A DNA stretch of 64,000 bases. Source: Girardinichthys multiradiatus. Taxonomy: Eukaryota > Chordata > Actinopteri > Cyprinodontiformes > Goodeidae. The translations under genes and the position numbers were made by a program. The notes beneath the pieces are model-generated. The model was not told the origin of the DNA, did not search any database, and worked only from the letters and a program-made list of their open reading frames with translations. Below are positions 1-12,817 of the stretch, piece by piece. The DNA lies in assembly GCF_021462225.1 (NCBI RefSeq), contig NC_061802.1, positions 5,661,859 to 5,725,858 of the forward strand. Reading direction: 5' to 3'. Position 1 is the stretch's first letter, and each line of letters opens with the position of its first letter.

Positions 1-618
1 TGAGTAATTGAAGACAGAGTTTGATAAATCTAGAAAGGAGATAAAGCTCCAAAAGCATAAATTACTTCAGTTTAGACATAAGATACATGAAAGTTCTGTT
101 ATTGTATTAGGCTATTATTAACAGAACAGTACAAAAACAACCCTTAAACCTCTTATCAGCACTGTAGCCATGCCAACAGAGTCGTAGCTATGCAGAGTTA
201 TTGCTGCACATGTTTCCTCACATATAAAATTATTTTGATGGAAAGGAAAGGTCATACCATCTTTACCACTTTCTTCACTCATATGTTGAGGACAGGAGCT
301 TTACAAAAATCTAGACTTATTCTGTTATAAATCTCTGAGCTAACAGTTAAGCTTGAGGTATCAACTCTTCTTCTAGACCCCACTTACAATCTGCTTTTGA
401 AATTTAAAAAGAGCATGCAGATACACTATGTGACATTAACAATCACTGTTCATGTAATCAACGAGTTCGATAGGGTTCGGTTTTTGGAGCATTACTTGTC
501 TAAATACATTTAAACGCATAAAATTAAACAATTAGCTTGCTAAAACAGTTAAAACACTTTAAGAGAAAATCTATGTAAAGAACCTTAAGAGAGAAAGTTG
601 CACAATAATTTACAGTAC
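1..618. other. Intron, no recognisable feature
   Basis: AT-rich sequence downstream of the last visible exon. No exon of the expected laminin-G 3 region, repeat family or RNA gene was recognised on either strand. Confidence 0.5.
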
Positions 619-781
619 CATAGGTCATAGTCAGCATCACAGTTGCAGTAGAAACTTGAGTCGAGACAGTTGTCCTGCAGACCACACATGCACTGCCGGC
701 TGCCAGGCACAGCTCCACCCCAGTAGTTCTGGATCTGACCTGGGGCTGGGCCTCCTACCCACCAGCTAAATGGAGCACCAT
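619..781 (-). CDS. cntnap5: CNTNAP5-like exon: later part of fibrinogen-like domain
   Basis: This 163-base exon follows GTGTTTAAG and ends at CTATG/GTACTG, splitting a Trp codon. It encodes [20 protein letters not shown], then [19 protein letters not shown], then [12 protein letters not shown]. The WW(I/V)G, YWGG..PG..(Q/K)C.CG and YCNCDAD motifs are characteristic of the Caspr fibrinogen-like region. The loop between WWVG and NYWGG differs from relatives. The next exon, which should continue toward laminin-G 3, is not seen in positions 1-618. Confidence 0.95.
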
Positions 782-1956
782 CTTAAACACAAGCAAAACA
801 CAGAACAATGTTTCACATGCAGAAAAACAGGCAATATATTAAATTTCATGAAGAAACACAGAAAAACTTTTACACAAATCTATTAAAGAGGCAGATGTTA
901 TTTCTGCTTTTAACTACAAAGGCAGAATGGTCACACTAAAGCTGAAGCACTGAGAATACACCTGTTAGCAAGATATGACTGAAGTTAGAGTAAGAAACTG
1001 CCATATGGGAAATAGCCCTGTGTGCTGCAACTAGATACTCTCTGCCGTTGTTACTCAGCTCACAATCCCACAATCCCAGCTTGCTTTATGTACACACACA
1101 TATTAACACAATGATGCAATGCTTTATGAACCACCACAAATGAAACAAAGACAGATTTATGTGGACATTTTCTTGGCATCAATGTAGAGCCATTGCTGTG
1201 TGAAAACAGCTAATCAGTCTTTTGAACATATGGACGTGACAGTTTATGTACAATGTCTCCAAAATCAATGTTTTTTATGAAGTCATCATTTAATTCTCAT
1301 CTAATTAACAGATTTAGGTAATTAATCTCTCCATTATAAATGAGATAAATATCCAAACCAGATTCTGCTTGTCGTGTTTCTTGTCTGACAACACACCCAA
1401 ATCTTTGAGATTTTTATAAAATGCATTATTCCAGCGCCTGTCCAACCTTGAACAAGTATCACTGTTACATTCCAGATAAAACTAGGCAGGAAAGAAGTGA
1501 CTGAGTTCCTAAGAGTTATGCTGATCAGAAGGCTTTTAATTGTGAGGTTCACAGGATTTGCTACTTTTTAATTCCTTAGAACACCCTTGAGCTGTGTATT
1601 TAAGTCCTCATTTAATGAAAGAAAAAAATCTGATGATTTCCTAAACAATTAAGTGCAGTAAAGCAGTGGAGATAATGCACAAGCAAAATTTAATTAATGT
1701 TTTAAATAGTAACTTAACCGACTAAATCAGCAGTTCACACCACTCTGCCCTGATTTCAGATATAGATCCCACAGACTCAGAAAAGCTTACTTTGCAAAGA
1801 CATTGCCTCCAGACATCTTGACATTTCCACTCCTAACACACTCAGCAAAAAAGCTGACTAACACAATTACTGTTAAATATCGCCACTTCCGAAGTTCTCT
1901 AAGTAACTTATGTTAAATATTAAATGTCACAGATTTTTTCCCTTGCCATAGCTTAC
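782..1956. other. Intron, no recognisable feature
   Basis: Intron of about 1.2 kb inside the fibrinogen-like domain. It is AT-rich with short poly-A or poly-T runs. I see no transposon ends or coding signal. Confidence 0.5.
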
Positions 1957-2157
1957 CCAGGGTGTTAAATAGGCGAGACCTCCTGCAGTGGTAGGATAGC
2001 TCCTGCTCACAGTGCTCTGACTGACTGATGATGGCTGATAGCTGCTTCTCTTCAGATTGGTAGTGAAAGTTGGCAAAGTGTTGGTTTGTGTCAGGGGAGG
2101 CCTGAACTGTGGTCAGCTCTGTGTTGTTATGCTGTATGACAATCCATGTCTGGTCCT
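1957..2157 (-). CDS. cntnap5: CNTNAP5-like exon: middle of fibrinogen-like domain
   Basis: This 201-base exon follows CTCCACCAG and ends at ACCCTGG/GTAAGC. It encodes DQTWIVIQHNNTELTTVQ, then AIISQSEHCEQELSYHCRRS, ending RLFNTL. QHNNTELT and the EHCEQE..YHCRRSRL run are the best paralog clues in the window: they agree with CNTNAP5 as recalled and differ from CNTNAP1 and CNTNAP2. The normally invariant NTPDG turn reads NTLDG across the junction, a Pro-to-Leu change. Both ends are phase 1. Confidence 0.95.
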
Positions 2158-2225
2158 CTGGTGGAGAGGCAGCAACGTTGAGAAGAAAAAAACAATAATA
2201 ACAATGCTCAGATTGGCAGATATCA

Positions 2226-2426
<201 letters not shown>

Positions 2427-2463
2427 TCAAAGGGTGTAAAAGTTTTAAATACACAGAAACTAT

Positions 2464-3000
2464 TCAGTAGAAGTTAGAGATTTACATACACCCATCAGTA
2501 TGAATTTATACATTTTTGAGTTTTAATGATTTATTTGATTTGTTCCTTTAAAGGGTTGATTGATAATACATCACACACATCCAATGATGTTTACGAACAT
2601 GAATTAGGTGCACAATTTGAGTTTATGTTGAATTTTTATAATTTTCTGGGTCAGGTTTATAGATACAGGCTAAAATATATACATACAGCACCAATTTACA
2701 TTTAAATGCCCCTCAGCAGGTTAGAGAGAAACCATTTTGTTGGCTTGGGAGGGTCCATGTTTTCTGGTAGGATCTTTCACCACTTTTCTTAGTGGAATTG
2801 TAAGAGTTCATTTAGACTGGATGGTTTTCTGGCACAAACTGCCCGATAGGATTGAGTTTGAAGGCATTCCAGAAGCCCTATGTTAATTTGCTTCATTCTT
2901 TCCAAAAGCAGAGTTGATGTGTGTTTGGTGTTGTTGTCATGTTGGAAAACAGGACAACAATCCTGTTTTCCAACAGGACATCTAAATGGCTCAAACATGG
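2464..3000 (-). mobile_element. Decayed Tc1-like transposon fragment
   Basis: One end begins with the inverted-repeat wording AGATTTACATACACCCA, typical of fish Tc1-like elements. On the minus strand around 2790-2990 a broken transposase can be read, including FQHDNNTKHTS, which resembles the FQ(Q/H)DN.PKHT catalytic segment, and a later KPSSLNELLQF. Frames are disrupted, so the element is dead. Exact limits are uncertain. Confidence 0.6.
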
Positions 3001-3099
3001 TTGCCTCCCATTAAAACCTGTTGTAGATCCTACTCATTTGAATATTTCCTTGAATATGAGTACGCTATCTTTAACTAAGTGGTAGGGCTTTCTATTTGT

Positions 3100-3290
3100 T
3101 GTAAAGTTACCCTTACTGTACCCTCATTTCTTATTTTGTGACTTTATATTTTACCGTTGGGTGAATCTGCATGCTTCCATTTTCCTGTCACTTTGCTGAT
3201 GGTAAGGCTGAATTCCCTCACTGAGGGCCAATTGACATTCTATTCTATTCTATTCTATTCTATTCTATTCTATTCTATTCTATTCTATAC
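3100..3290 (+). mobile_element. LINE 3'-tail fragment ending in a TATTC microsatellite
   Basis: The stretch TCACTTTGCTGATGGTAAGG followed by CTGAATTCCCTCACTGAGGG resembles the 3' end of a teleost LINE, which is commonly followed by a short tandem repeat. A related tail occurs at 53790-53955. Confidence 0.5.
3236..3288. repeat. Pentanucleotide microsatellite (TATTC)n, about 10 units
   Basis: Near-perfect tandem TATTC/TTCTA units directly follow the LINE-like tail, consistent with expansion of a LINE tail repeat. Confidence 0.95.
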
Positions 3291-3319
3291 ATTATGTGTC
3301 TGTGTTGTAATGCTTTGCA

Positions 3320-4465
3320 GTACAGTACAGTACTACAGTACAGTACTAATGTTTGTCTTCTTTTTCCATGAAATCATAATCATGTCCTGGTTCCACCTTA
3401 CTTTGATCTTGGCAATCTGCCTCTGAACAGCTATTCAGGTTTTCAACGCTATAAAGAGTACAATAGTGTAGCTAAAGACATTAAAGAAATATGATTGTTC
3501 CTGTTCTTCCAATTGAAATACGTTTTTTGAGATATTTTTAGCACTTGAAAGTCTTTGGTACTTAGGTTAAAAATATTAGGCATGATGAGAAAGAAGAAGC
3601 ATTTAAGAGCTGAGAATTGACACAGTGCTTTACGTTGCTCTTTGAAGATAGAAGTCGGAGAAAATTGTGGCTTTCATCTACAGCGGGATGCCGTCCCTTT
3701 GTTCTGTCTTCTTCTATCCCCCCGTGGAAAGGTGACATTTTATTTCTACATTATGGATGCATTAAGGGATGCTATTTTTGCCAAGAAGGAGCATATGAAA
3801 TTTAGGGCAAACCTATCTAAAAGTCTCCAAAGAACTGCAAGTAATGAATTCAGTAAATATGAGTAGGTTTCCAAAAGCTCATTTGATATGCACAACATGT
3901 TTTACTTTGCTCCAAAGTGACTGGTGCATTTGTAAATAAAACAATTAAGATTCAGATTTCTTTTTAGTATACAGCTGAATATTTTATTTTAGAAACCAAA
4001 CAAACTCATAATAAATAAATTTAGAGTAACTTTTTACAATAAAAAGCACAACTATAGTAGGCTATGTGCAGGTGACAGCAATAATAAGACCAAAACAATC
4101 TTTAAAACTTTTAAATTAAATGGGATTCTAATATACAAAGCATAATGAAGAATCACCAATCTGTCTGGTCTATTCCTGAAGGAACAGAGCTAATTAAAGT
4201 TTTTAACCAATGGCATAAGAAGAAATCCACAGGTAAATTGACAGCATAGAGTAAGATTCCAATTTATAAAATGTATTTCTCTTCTTTAGATTAATGAAAA
4301 TTTTAATTCTGGCTTTTTATTTGAAATTAAAATGTATCTAATGCAGTTTTTATACTTGGCTTTCAAAAAAGCAGAAAAGTTGTAAAATAGGAATAATTTG
4401 CTGAAAGCTGTAATAAAATCTGAGATTAAAATACATAAATAGAAAATGAAACCTGAAAATATTAG
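3320..4465. other. Intron, no strong feature
   Basis: A small direct/inverted cluster of CAGTACAGTACAG lies at about 3318-3348. The remainder is AT-rich and I recognise nothing in it. Confidence 0.45.
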
Positions 4466-4640
4466 ACAGTGCCTTGCATAGCTATTCACACCACTTAAAC
4501 GTATCCAATTTTGTCACATTAAAAAAGAAACGATGTTGATCTAAGCAGTTCATACTGAAGTGGACGTAAAGTGACAAATGGTTTTCAAAATAAAATAGAA
4601 ATGAAATCCAAAGAATGTATCACGCTATTGTATTAAGCGG
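4466..4640. mobile_element. Fragment of Tc1-like/MITE terminal repeat
   Basis: The stretch CAGTGCCTTGCATAGCTATT followed by CACACCACTTAAACGTATCC and AATTTTGTCACATT resembles the terminal repeat of a common teleost Tc1-like family, also seen at 5642, 12818 and 34465. No opposite end was found, so this is a fragment. Confidence 0.5.
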
Positions 4641-4815
4641 CATGCAATTATATTCTAAATATATTCTTTGGGTTTGATGGTGTTGTACTGGACATAGCAT
4701 GGATATTTTGCAGTTGTTTTAAAACGCTACAAAATTATAATTTATTTAGCTTTAAACTATTAAAATCCCATGTCAAGTGCCATACAGTGGCTTTGCCATC
4801 ACCCCATAAGACTTA

Positions 4816-5641
<826 letters not shown>

Positions 5642-6545
5642 AATATTCAGTGCCTCAAATGTATTTATTCCCCTTGACCTTTTCCACATTTTGTCATGAT
5701 ACAACCACAAACTAAAATACATTTATTGTGATACAATGCGATTGATCAACACAAGTATTAGTGCAAGGAAATGAATTGATGATCTTCTAGAGTGTCTACA
5801 ATTAAAATAGTGTCTTGTCCAAGGACACAACAACTGAGATGGACAGAGCGGGACAACCCTTCCTGTAACTTCCTGTAACCGGCAACCCAGAGGTTACAGG
5901 ACGAACCCCTACCACCACTGTCGCTCCAATTTATTGGCAGTACACTTAACAAATCTGGTTACTATAGAAAAGTTACAAGAAGACTTTGTTAAAAGAAACC
6001 CCTAAGAGGTCTTTCTGGAAATTTGTAATGTAAAGGACACATAACACATGTACAATGATGGGGTTTTGTCCAAACCTTTTGAAATACATACAAAATGCTG
6101 GGCACATCAGCCTGAACACATCATCCCCAAGGGGATAGTGTTGGTAGTATCATGCTGTGAGGAGCCTTTTCTTGACAAGGAAAGAAGCTTCAAAAGATAT
6201 GAGGAAGAGGCATGAAGAGGAGGTTCACCTTCCAAAAGGTCAATAAGCCTGAACCAGCTACAAAAGGATGGTTTTAATCAAAGCACATTTATGAGTTAAA
6301 AAAGGCCAGTCAAAGTCTAGACCTAAAACCAGTTCAGAATGTGTGGTAAGTATTGATTCAGAGAGCTGAACACAAATGCATGCTAGAATTTTCAGATTTT
6401 TATTAGTAAAAAAGCAGTCATTTTCCTTCCACAGTCAGTCTATTGTATAAACTACCAATGAGATACATCTATGTTTTTCATTGTAATATGACGAAATTTG
6501 GAAAGTTCAAAGGGGTTTCAACACTTTTGCAAGGCAATGTATAGA
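5642..6545 (+). mobile_element. Decayed Tc1-like transposon with inverted termini
   Basis: The left end (CAGTGCCTCAAATGTATTTA, then TTCCCCTTGACC) and the right end (GGGTTTCAACACTTTTGCAA, then GGCA) are inverted copies of the teleost CCTTGCAAAAGTATTCA terminal family. The interior holds scrambled remnants of a Tc1-like transposase in the plus orientation, such as the segment around TGGTAGTATCATGCTGTGAG. A SINE-like insert lies within it at about 5812-5932. Confidence 0.65.
5812..5932 (-). mobile_element. tRNA-like SINE fragment inside the Tc1-like relic
   Basis: On the minus strand the sequence reads GGAGCGACAGTGGTGGTAGG, then a GGTTCGTCC box-B-like segment, then TTGTTGTGTCCTTGGACAAG. These match a common teleost tRNA-related SINE. 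It is short and both limits are approximate. Confidence 0.5.
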
Positions 6546-7671
6546 GAGACATATTCACAGTAACCAGGGATTCCAAACTTTTCAACTTTGTTTTATGTTT
6601 GTCACCCAGCACAGCATGCTACTGGCACAGAAGGCTGCTCATTTCAACCCCTGCAGTGATGTTTGTGAGGTGGTGCTATTAGATCTAATTAGGTGTTGGA
6701 GGCTGCAGCATTTAGGAGTTAGGTGCACAGTAATATTTAAGTTAATTAAGGTGGGGCAGTTGTAATTAATCGGGCTTTAGCATAGTGCTAATGAGCTAAT
6801 TTGCATTAGAAGTCGGAGCTTGACATCTAACACAGTAATATTTTTATTTCTTTGGTATTTTTATCATGTTTAAAATTACACATTAGTAAGTATAAATGTT
6901 AATTTTTCAGTAGATTCTTTATAAGTATTTCTGTGTATGTTTTGCTTGCTGAATTACAAAGAATCCAAAACAAACAGCTACTGATTTAATAGATATGCAT
7001 ACAAACGTGCATTAGATCTATTATTATTCAACGTCAAACTACTTTTTTCTTTTCTAAACTCATCTCATTATTAAATTGGACAAAATTATCAACAACTTTT
7101 TTCACAGTGCCATGAGCAATCAAGAGGATTTAAACATTGATCAGATCAACCACTCCCTTGTGATTATCCACAAATATCCCCTTCAACACAAAAGTTTTTT
7201 AGTATTCACTTAGAAAAAGGCCTTGACATAAGGGCCTAAAAGGAAGAGCCCAAATTTTGTATTTTAATCTATACAAATTAAAACTTTAGACCACTTGTCT
7301 GTACCACAGAGGTAAAGAGCTTTCTGTGCCCTTGTTTCCGCACAGTTTGGTTACTTATTAGAGCAGGTAAAAGCTTTCACAGGTCTCCAGTCTGCTCTTA
7401 GGAAAAAGTGACTTTCTGAAAGATTGAAATAAATATTCTGAGCCATCACAGTGAATAGATGTTACTTCCTTAAGTGTAGGTGTAGAAACACTGCCTCACG
7501 AAGCTGCAAATACATACATCAGGAGTGTTGCTAGTGATTATGAATTCATGGTTCTTAACACTGAATGTGAATTGGAGCCGATGAACAATAAGTGTCTGCA
7601 GGGGGTGAAATCAACAATTTAAAATTACTCTTGAGAAATTTCTTTTGTCAAAAATGATGGAAATATGTGTT
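6546..7671. other. Intron, no recognisable feature
   Basis: AT-rich sequence upstream of the gypsy LTR, with no exon, RNA or repeat family that I recognise. Confidence 0.45.
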
Positions 7672-8350
7672 TGTTATGATTCTGGCACGTCTGCTCTACC
7701 CTGTTCCCCTGGCTGCAATCAGCAGATGAGATGCACCTGGTGGCTGCTGCAGTGCAGTGCAATCTTTGGCAGGCCAAGCACCTGTGTCTTCCCTGATATA
7801 TACTGACTCTGACAAGCAGACGGTGCCAGATTTTTGAAAGTCATCGTGTGAGTAGATATCCAGCGTTCCTTCCTGTCTGATCATTGTTTCTTGACCTTGC
7901 CTTGCCTCTTGGATTTTTGCCTCTCTGCCTACTCCCTGTCGGACTGTTTGGATTTTGGTTGTCAACCCTGTTTCTTGCATCTGGTTTATGCCTCTGCCTG
8001 CCCCTTGCCTGGAGTCTCTTGTTCCGATCATTGACCCTGTTTCTGCCCTTGGATTATTCAGCCTGGAGTCACTTCTTACCTGTGCTGTGGAGATCACTGC
8101 CTGCCACCCACCGAGGTTTCCCCTCTGGGTTTCAAGTTCTACTCAAGACAAAAGCAGGTTAATGACTTTTCTGATCCCTGCAATATCTGGAGAAACTGCA
8201 AGTCACTAATCCCTCTTTCTGCCCCAGTGATTCCCAGAAGCTGTGTGGAGTTTTACTTGAGAGACGTTTTCCTGTGGTTGAATAAACCTTTTAAATTTTC
8301 AGTACTGTGTCTGGCTGAATCTTGGGTCTGCCTGTTTCTGATTCGTAATA
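7672..8350 (+). repeat. 5' LTR of the gypsy element
   Basis: The LTR starts TGTTATGATTCTGG and ends near GATTCGTAATA, probably a mutated TG...CA pair. A polyadenylation signal AATAAA lies at about 8280. The pyrimidine-rich middle and the position just upstream of gag fit an LTR. The ends are inferred because no second LTR is present for comparison. Confidence 0.75.
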
Positions 8351-8367
8351 GAAAAATCTGGCCAAAA

Positions 8368-9305
8368 ATGGACCCATCGCCAGCACAACAATGGCGCACC
8401 CACGTTGATGAGACCCTTTCCTGGTTGGGTTCCGGCTTGGAGGATTGCCAGAACGTAATTTTTACATTACGTTCTGGCAATCTTGTCACCGTCGCAAAGA
8501 AACCACGCCCAAGTGACATGGACAACAGCAGAGGTAAGGGAGCCACGCCTATCTCCGCCTGAGATGTTCAGGGGAGACCCAGACCAGTGTCGAGCTTTCC
8601 TAACTTAGTGTGAAATTCATTTTGAGCTTCAGCCGTCATCCTTTCCCACTGAACGTTCCAAGGTGGCTTTTGTTATATCTCTGCTGGCAGGAAAGGCAAA
8701 ACAGTGGGGGACTGCTGAATGTCATAACAGGTCTGCATCTTGTAATCTATATGAAACTTTTTCCAAGGAACTAATTCGAGTTTTTGACCTGGTCATTCCA
8801 AGTTGTGAAGCCGCAAGAGGATTACTGTCCCTCAAACAGGGTGATCAGCCTGTCTCGTCCTATATAATTGACTCATTTGTTGGCCGCAGAGAGCCGTTGG
8901 AATGAGGCAGCACAAATGGATGCATTCATGAAAGGACTAAACGCAGACATCAAGGATGAGTTAGCGACCCGTGACTACCCCTCTTCCCTGAAACAACTCG
9001 AGGACCTGGCTGCTCGCATTAATATTTGGCTGGCAGAGAGAAGGAGGGAGAAGCGACATGAGGAGGGTCGCTCATCATTAACTCAGGGTTCTGCACACCG
9101 GCATGAGAGAAGGAGCCAGTCACCTCTCACTGAGGAAAATGAGAATTGTGAGCCCATGCAACTGGGCAGAACCAAGATTACCCCTGAGGAGAAAGATCGT
9201 CGGAGAAGATTCAAGCTCTGTTTTTATTGTGGAGAGAAGGGACATTTAGCACTCAGGTGTCCATTAAAAGGACAGGCTCAGCAGAAGAAGGGAGGTCTCT
9301 ACTGA
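8368..9305 (+). pseudogene. gag: gypsy gag (broken), capsid and CCHC zinc knuckle
   Basis: The reading starts at ATG 8368 (MDPSPAQQWRTHVDETL). It is interrupted by frame changes and stops near 8562-8610 and again near 8868-8905. Capsid-like text such as VAFVISLLAGKAKQWGTAE and LLSLKQGDQPVSSY appears between 8663 and 8880. A final frame (8868-9305) carries CFYCGEKGHLALRC, a complete CCHC zinc knuckle at 9219-9260. The intact family protein packages element RNA. This copy needs at least two frame changes and so makes no full protein. An unusual 17-bp hairpin lies at 8443-8482. Confidence 0.88.
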
Positions 9306-9339
9306 GCCGAAGTCAGCTAACTGCCTCCTCCTTCTTGTT

Positions 9340-12300
9340 TCCTGCTCGTTTTCAAACCTCTTCCATGTCTCTCCTGGGGGCCGTGTTTATTGATTCAGGA
9401 GCAGACACTGAATTCATGGACGAAACATTTGCAAATAAGAACGGCATAAAGCTTTTTCCGTCAGCTGACACACAAAACGTGCTAGCATTGGATGGTGAAC
9501 AATTTACAACTCAGGACGGGGGAGATTACCTGAACAGTTGGAGGTAATCATCAAGAAAAAGTAACTTTCATGATCATTAATTCACCTGAACTTCCTGTAG
9601 TCCTAGGTTCCTCCTAGTTGCAGAAACACAACCCTCACATCGACTGGAAGAATAAAGAAGTTCTGGGTTGGTCTGAGTCATGTTCTGCTTTTGTCTGCTG
9701 CTACGGAGGTTAGTGTGGAGAATGAGGTTGAGGAGACCTATCTGGATTTATCCAAGGTACCGCAAAAATACCATGATTTAAAGGAAGTATTTAATAAGAT
9801 CAAGGCCACAGCTCTGCCACCCCATAGACCTTATGATTGTGCTATTGATTTGTTTCCTGGCACATCACCCCCTAAAGGCAGAATCTATTCATTTGTCTGG
9901 TCCAGAGCACAGGGCCATGAAGAATTATGTTGATGAGGCATTAAAAGCAGGGCACATTCAACCTTCTTCCTCTCCTGCAGGTGCTGGTTTCTTTTTTGTT
10001 GGGAAGAGGGATGGTTCGTTGAGACCATGCATTGATTATAGAGGCCTTAATGAGATAACAGTTAAAAATAGATACCCTTTACCACTCATGAACACAGCTT
10101 TTGATCAGATCCAGGGAGCCAAGATATTTTCTAAGCTGGATCTAAGGAATGCATATCATCTGGTCCGAATCAGAGAAGGAGATGATTGGAAAATGGCTTT
10201 CAACACGCCTACAGGCCATTATGAATTCAAGGTCATGCCATTTGGACTTACTAACGCTCCTGCAGTTTTTCAGTCATTGGTCAATGACGTTCTAAGAGAC
10301 ATGGTGGGTCAATTCGTATTTGTTTATCTTGATGACATACTGATTTATTCTCAAGATCTGGAAACCCACAGAAAACATGTCAGAGCTGTTCTCCTGCGTC
10401 TTCTCCAAAACCAGTTGTTCGTCAAGGCAGAAAAATGTGAGTTTCAAATAACCACCACTTCCTTTTTGGGCTTCATCATTTCCCCAGATCAAGTGCTTGT
10501 CGACCCCTCCAAAGTCAAGGCCGTATTGGAATGGCCTGTTCCAACTGATCGCAAGCAGCTTCAAAGATTTCTGGGCTTCGCAAACTTTTATAGGATGTTT
10601 ATTAGAAATTACAGCCTGGTTGCTACTCCTCTGAACGCTCTTACTTCTTCCAAGGCAAAATGTCTGTGGAATAAGGATGCAGAGAAGGCCTTTAATAGGT
10701 TGAAGGAACTCTTCATGTCAGCTCCAGTGTTACGTCTCCTGACCCAGAGAGACACTTTATTGTGGAGGTGGATGCCTCAAGCACTGGGATCGGAGTCGTA
10801 TTAAGCCAAAGAGGTGAGGATGATCGTGTTCACCCATGTGCCTTCTTCTCAAGGACTCTGTCACAGGCTCAGCGGAATTACGACGTGGGAGACAGAGAGT
10901 TGCTGGCCGTCAAGTTGGCATTGACAGAGTGGAGAAATTGGCTGGAGGGGACTAAGGAGCCGTTTATGGTATGGACTGACTATAAGAACTTGGAGTACCT
11001 GAAATCACCAAAACGGCTTAACCCCAGGCAGGCAAGGTGGGCTCTGTTTTGTGGTCGTTTTAATTTCTCCCTGTCTTACAGGCCAGGGAGTAAAAATGGC
11101 AAACCTGACGCCCTATCCCAGATTCAAGAGCCCGCAGAATCTCAGTCTGCGGGTGAAGAGGAGTTTATTCTTCCTGAACCCTTCAGGTTGTCTGTGTCCC
11201 AAGTTGAGGTGGAAAGGGAGGTCCAGGAGGCCATCAGGGATCTGCATATCCCACCATCATGCCCACCGGACTGCTGTTTTGTTCCTGAATGCCTTGTGCC
11301 AAAGGTACTGGAGTCTTGTCATTGCTCTCGTCTCATTTGTCATCCTGGAATCAGCAGAACGATTCAGACAGTTCAAACTCAGTTTTGGTGGCCATTGCTG
11401 GTTAAGGATGTCAAAGACTTTGTTTCTGCATGCCTTCAATGTTGCCAGGCCAAGTCTTCTCGTCGCCCCCCTGAGGGGTTGTTGCACCCATTGCCCATTC
11501 CCACTCGCCCATGGTCACACATTGCTATGGACTTTGTAACAGGTTTACCGGTGTCAAATGGTCACTCTGTTCTACTGACCATAATTGACAGATTTTCTAA
11601 GATGGTTCATCTGGTGCCCCTGGAGAAGCTCCCGTCTACAAAGGAGATGGGTGAGATACTGACCAAAGATGTTTTCAGGCTACATGGAATTCCTATTGAC
11701 ATTGTTTCTGATAGAGGACCCCAGTTTGTGTCACGTTTTTAGAAGTTCTGTTCCTTGTTGGGAATTTCTATCAGTCTCTCTTCAGGTTTTCATCCTCAGT
11801 CTGATGGTCAAACTGAGAGGGCAAACCAAGAAGTGGAAACCAAACTTCGCATCTTATGTGAGTCAGACCCGACCAAGTGGTCACAAAATTTGCCCTGGGT
11901 TGAATACGCCATGAACTCTATGCAATCAAGTGCCACTGGTTTGTCCCCTTTTCATGTGGTGTTTGGTTTCCAGCCACCCATGTTTTCGGTTCAGGAGAGA
12001 GAGGCTAATGTTCCATCTGCCGAAGCGGCTGCCCTAAGGTGCCAAAGAATATGGAGAAAGGCCAGGAGGTCGATAATCAGAATGTCACTGGTTCAGTCAA
12101 GAACGGCCAACCGGAGACGGATCCCTGCCCCTAAGTACCAGGTGGGGCAGAAAGTTTGGCTCTCCGCCAAGGACCTTCCATTATGGGTAGCATCCCGGAA
12201 ATTGGCACCCCGATTTGTTGGACCTTTCCCAATTTCCAAGATCATCAACCCTGTCGCTGTATGGCTGAGATTACCCAATTCCATGAGGATTCACCCCACG

Positions 12301-12357
12301 TTCCACGTTTCTCAGGTCAAGCCCTTCGTGGAGCCCCGACTTTTCAAAACACTTTAA
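9340..12357 (+). pseudogene. pol: gypsy pol (broken): protease, RT, RNase H, integrase
   Basis: The protease active-site segment FIDSGADTEFMD is near 9390. Reverse transcriptase occupies roughly 9790-10740, with [16 protein letters not shown] and the catalytic YLDD at 10325-10336. RNase H begins at about 10762 ([14 protein letters not shown]). Integrase follows with an HHCC zinc finger (11320-11450), a first catalytic Asp in AMDFVTGLP, a second in VSDRGPQF and Glu in [10 protein letters not shown]. Frame shifts occur near 9900 and 10790. A TAG at 11740-11742 replaces what is normally Trp within integrase. The coding sequence ends at 12357 with no chromodomain. Confidence 0.92.
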
Positions 12358-12360
12358 TCA

Positions 12361-12817
12361 AGAAATAAAATAATATTGACATTTTTTTTTTCTTATAGCA
12401 ACAAACAATTATTTAGATTTTATGTTCTAAAAACTAAAAAAATAGGGAAAGTACAGAACTTGCTGAATTTGGTCTGATTTTCTTCACTGAAAAAGGTAAG
12501 CAGGCATAGGCATGGATAGATATATTATACAACACAATAATCACTTCAAAATGGTTAGTGTTAATGTTTGGAAATTTTTAAATAAGACTGTGACCATATT
12601 TAATAATAAAACATGTCTAACTCATTTTGGAGTCATTTTGATATTTCGATGACCTAGTGTCCCAGCTGTACCTGAATGCGGCATGCTCATCCATGCTCAC
12701 CAGCAGAGATTCCTCAGACTTGCATTTTGTATGGTATGTGGAGTTTGGGTTCATAAGATGTTACCTGTAGCCATTTGAATATCCTCAGATTTTTTTCTAG
12801 TGTCTGTGATATTTACA
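12361..12817. other. Intron, no recognisable feature
   Basis: AT-rich DNA directly after the truncated gypsy element. No LTR sequence was found here. Confidence 0.5.

Larger units (their letters stand above)
7672..12360 (+). mobile_element. Ty3/gypsy LTR retrotransposon, 5' LTR present, 3' LTR missing
   Basis: A 5' LTR is followed by gag with a CCHC zinc knuckle, then aspartic protease, reverse transcriptase, RNase H and integrase in that order, which is the Ty3/gypsy arrangement. The integrase C-terminal region ends with a HVSQVKPF motif typical of chromovirus-like fish gypsy elements. The sequence then stops in unrelated AT-rich DNA, with no chromodomain and no 3' LTR. Several frame breaks and a nonsense codon show that it is inactive. 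It lies opposite to the host gene, inside its longest intron. Confidence 0.93.

Noticed and set aside
7696..8209. Open frames on both strands within 7.7-8.2 kb
   Set aside because: They fall inside the gypsy 5' LTR, whose biased composition keeps frames open; neither resembles a protein.
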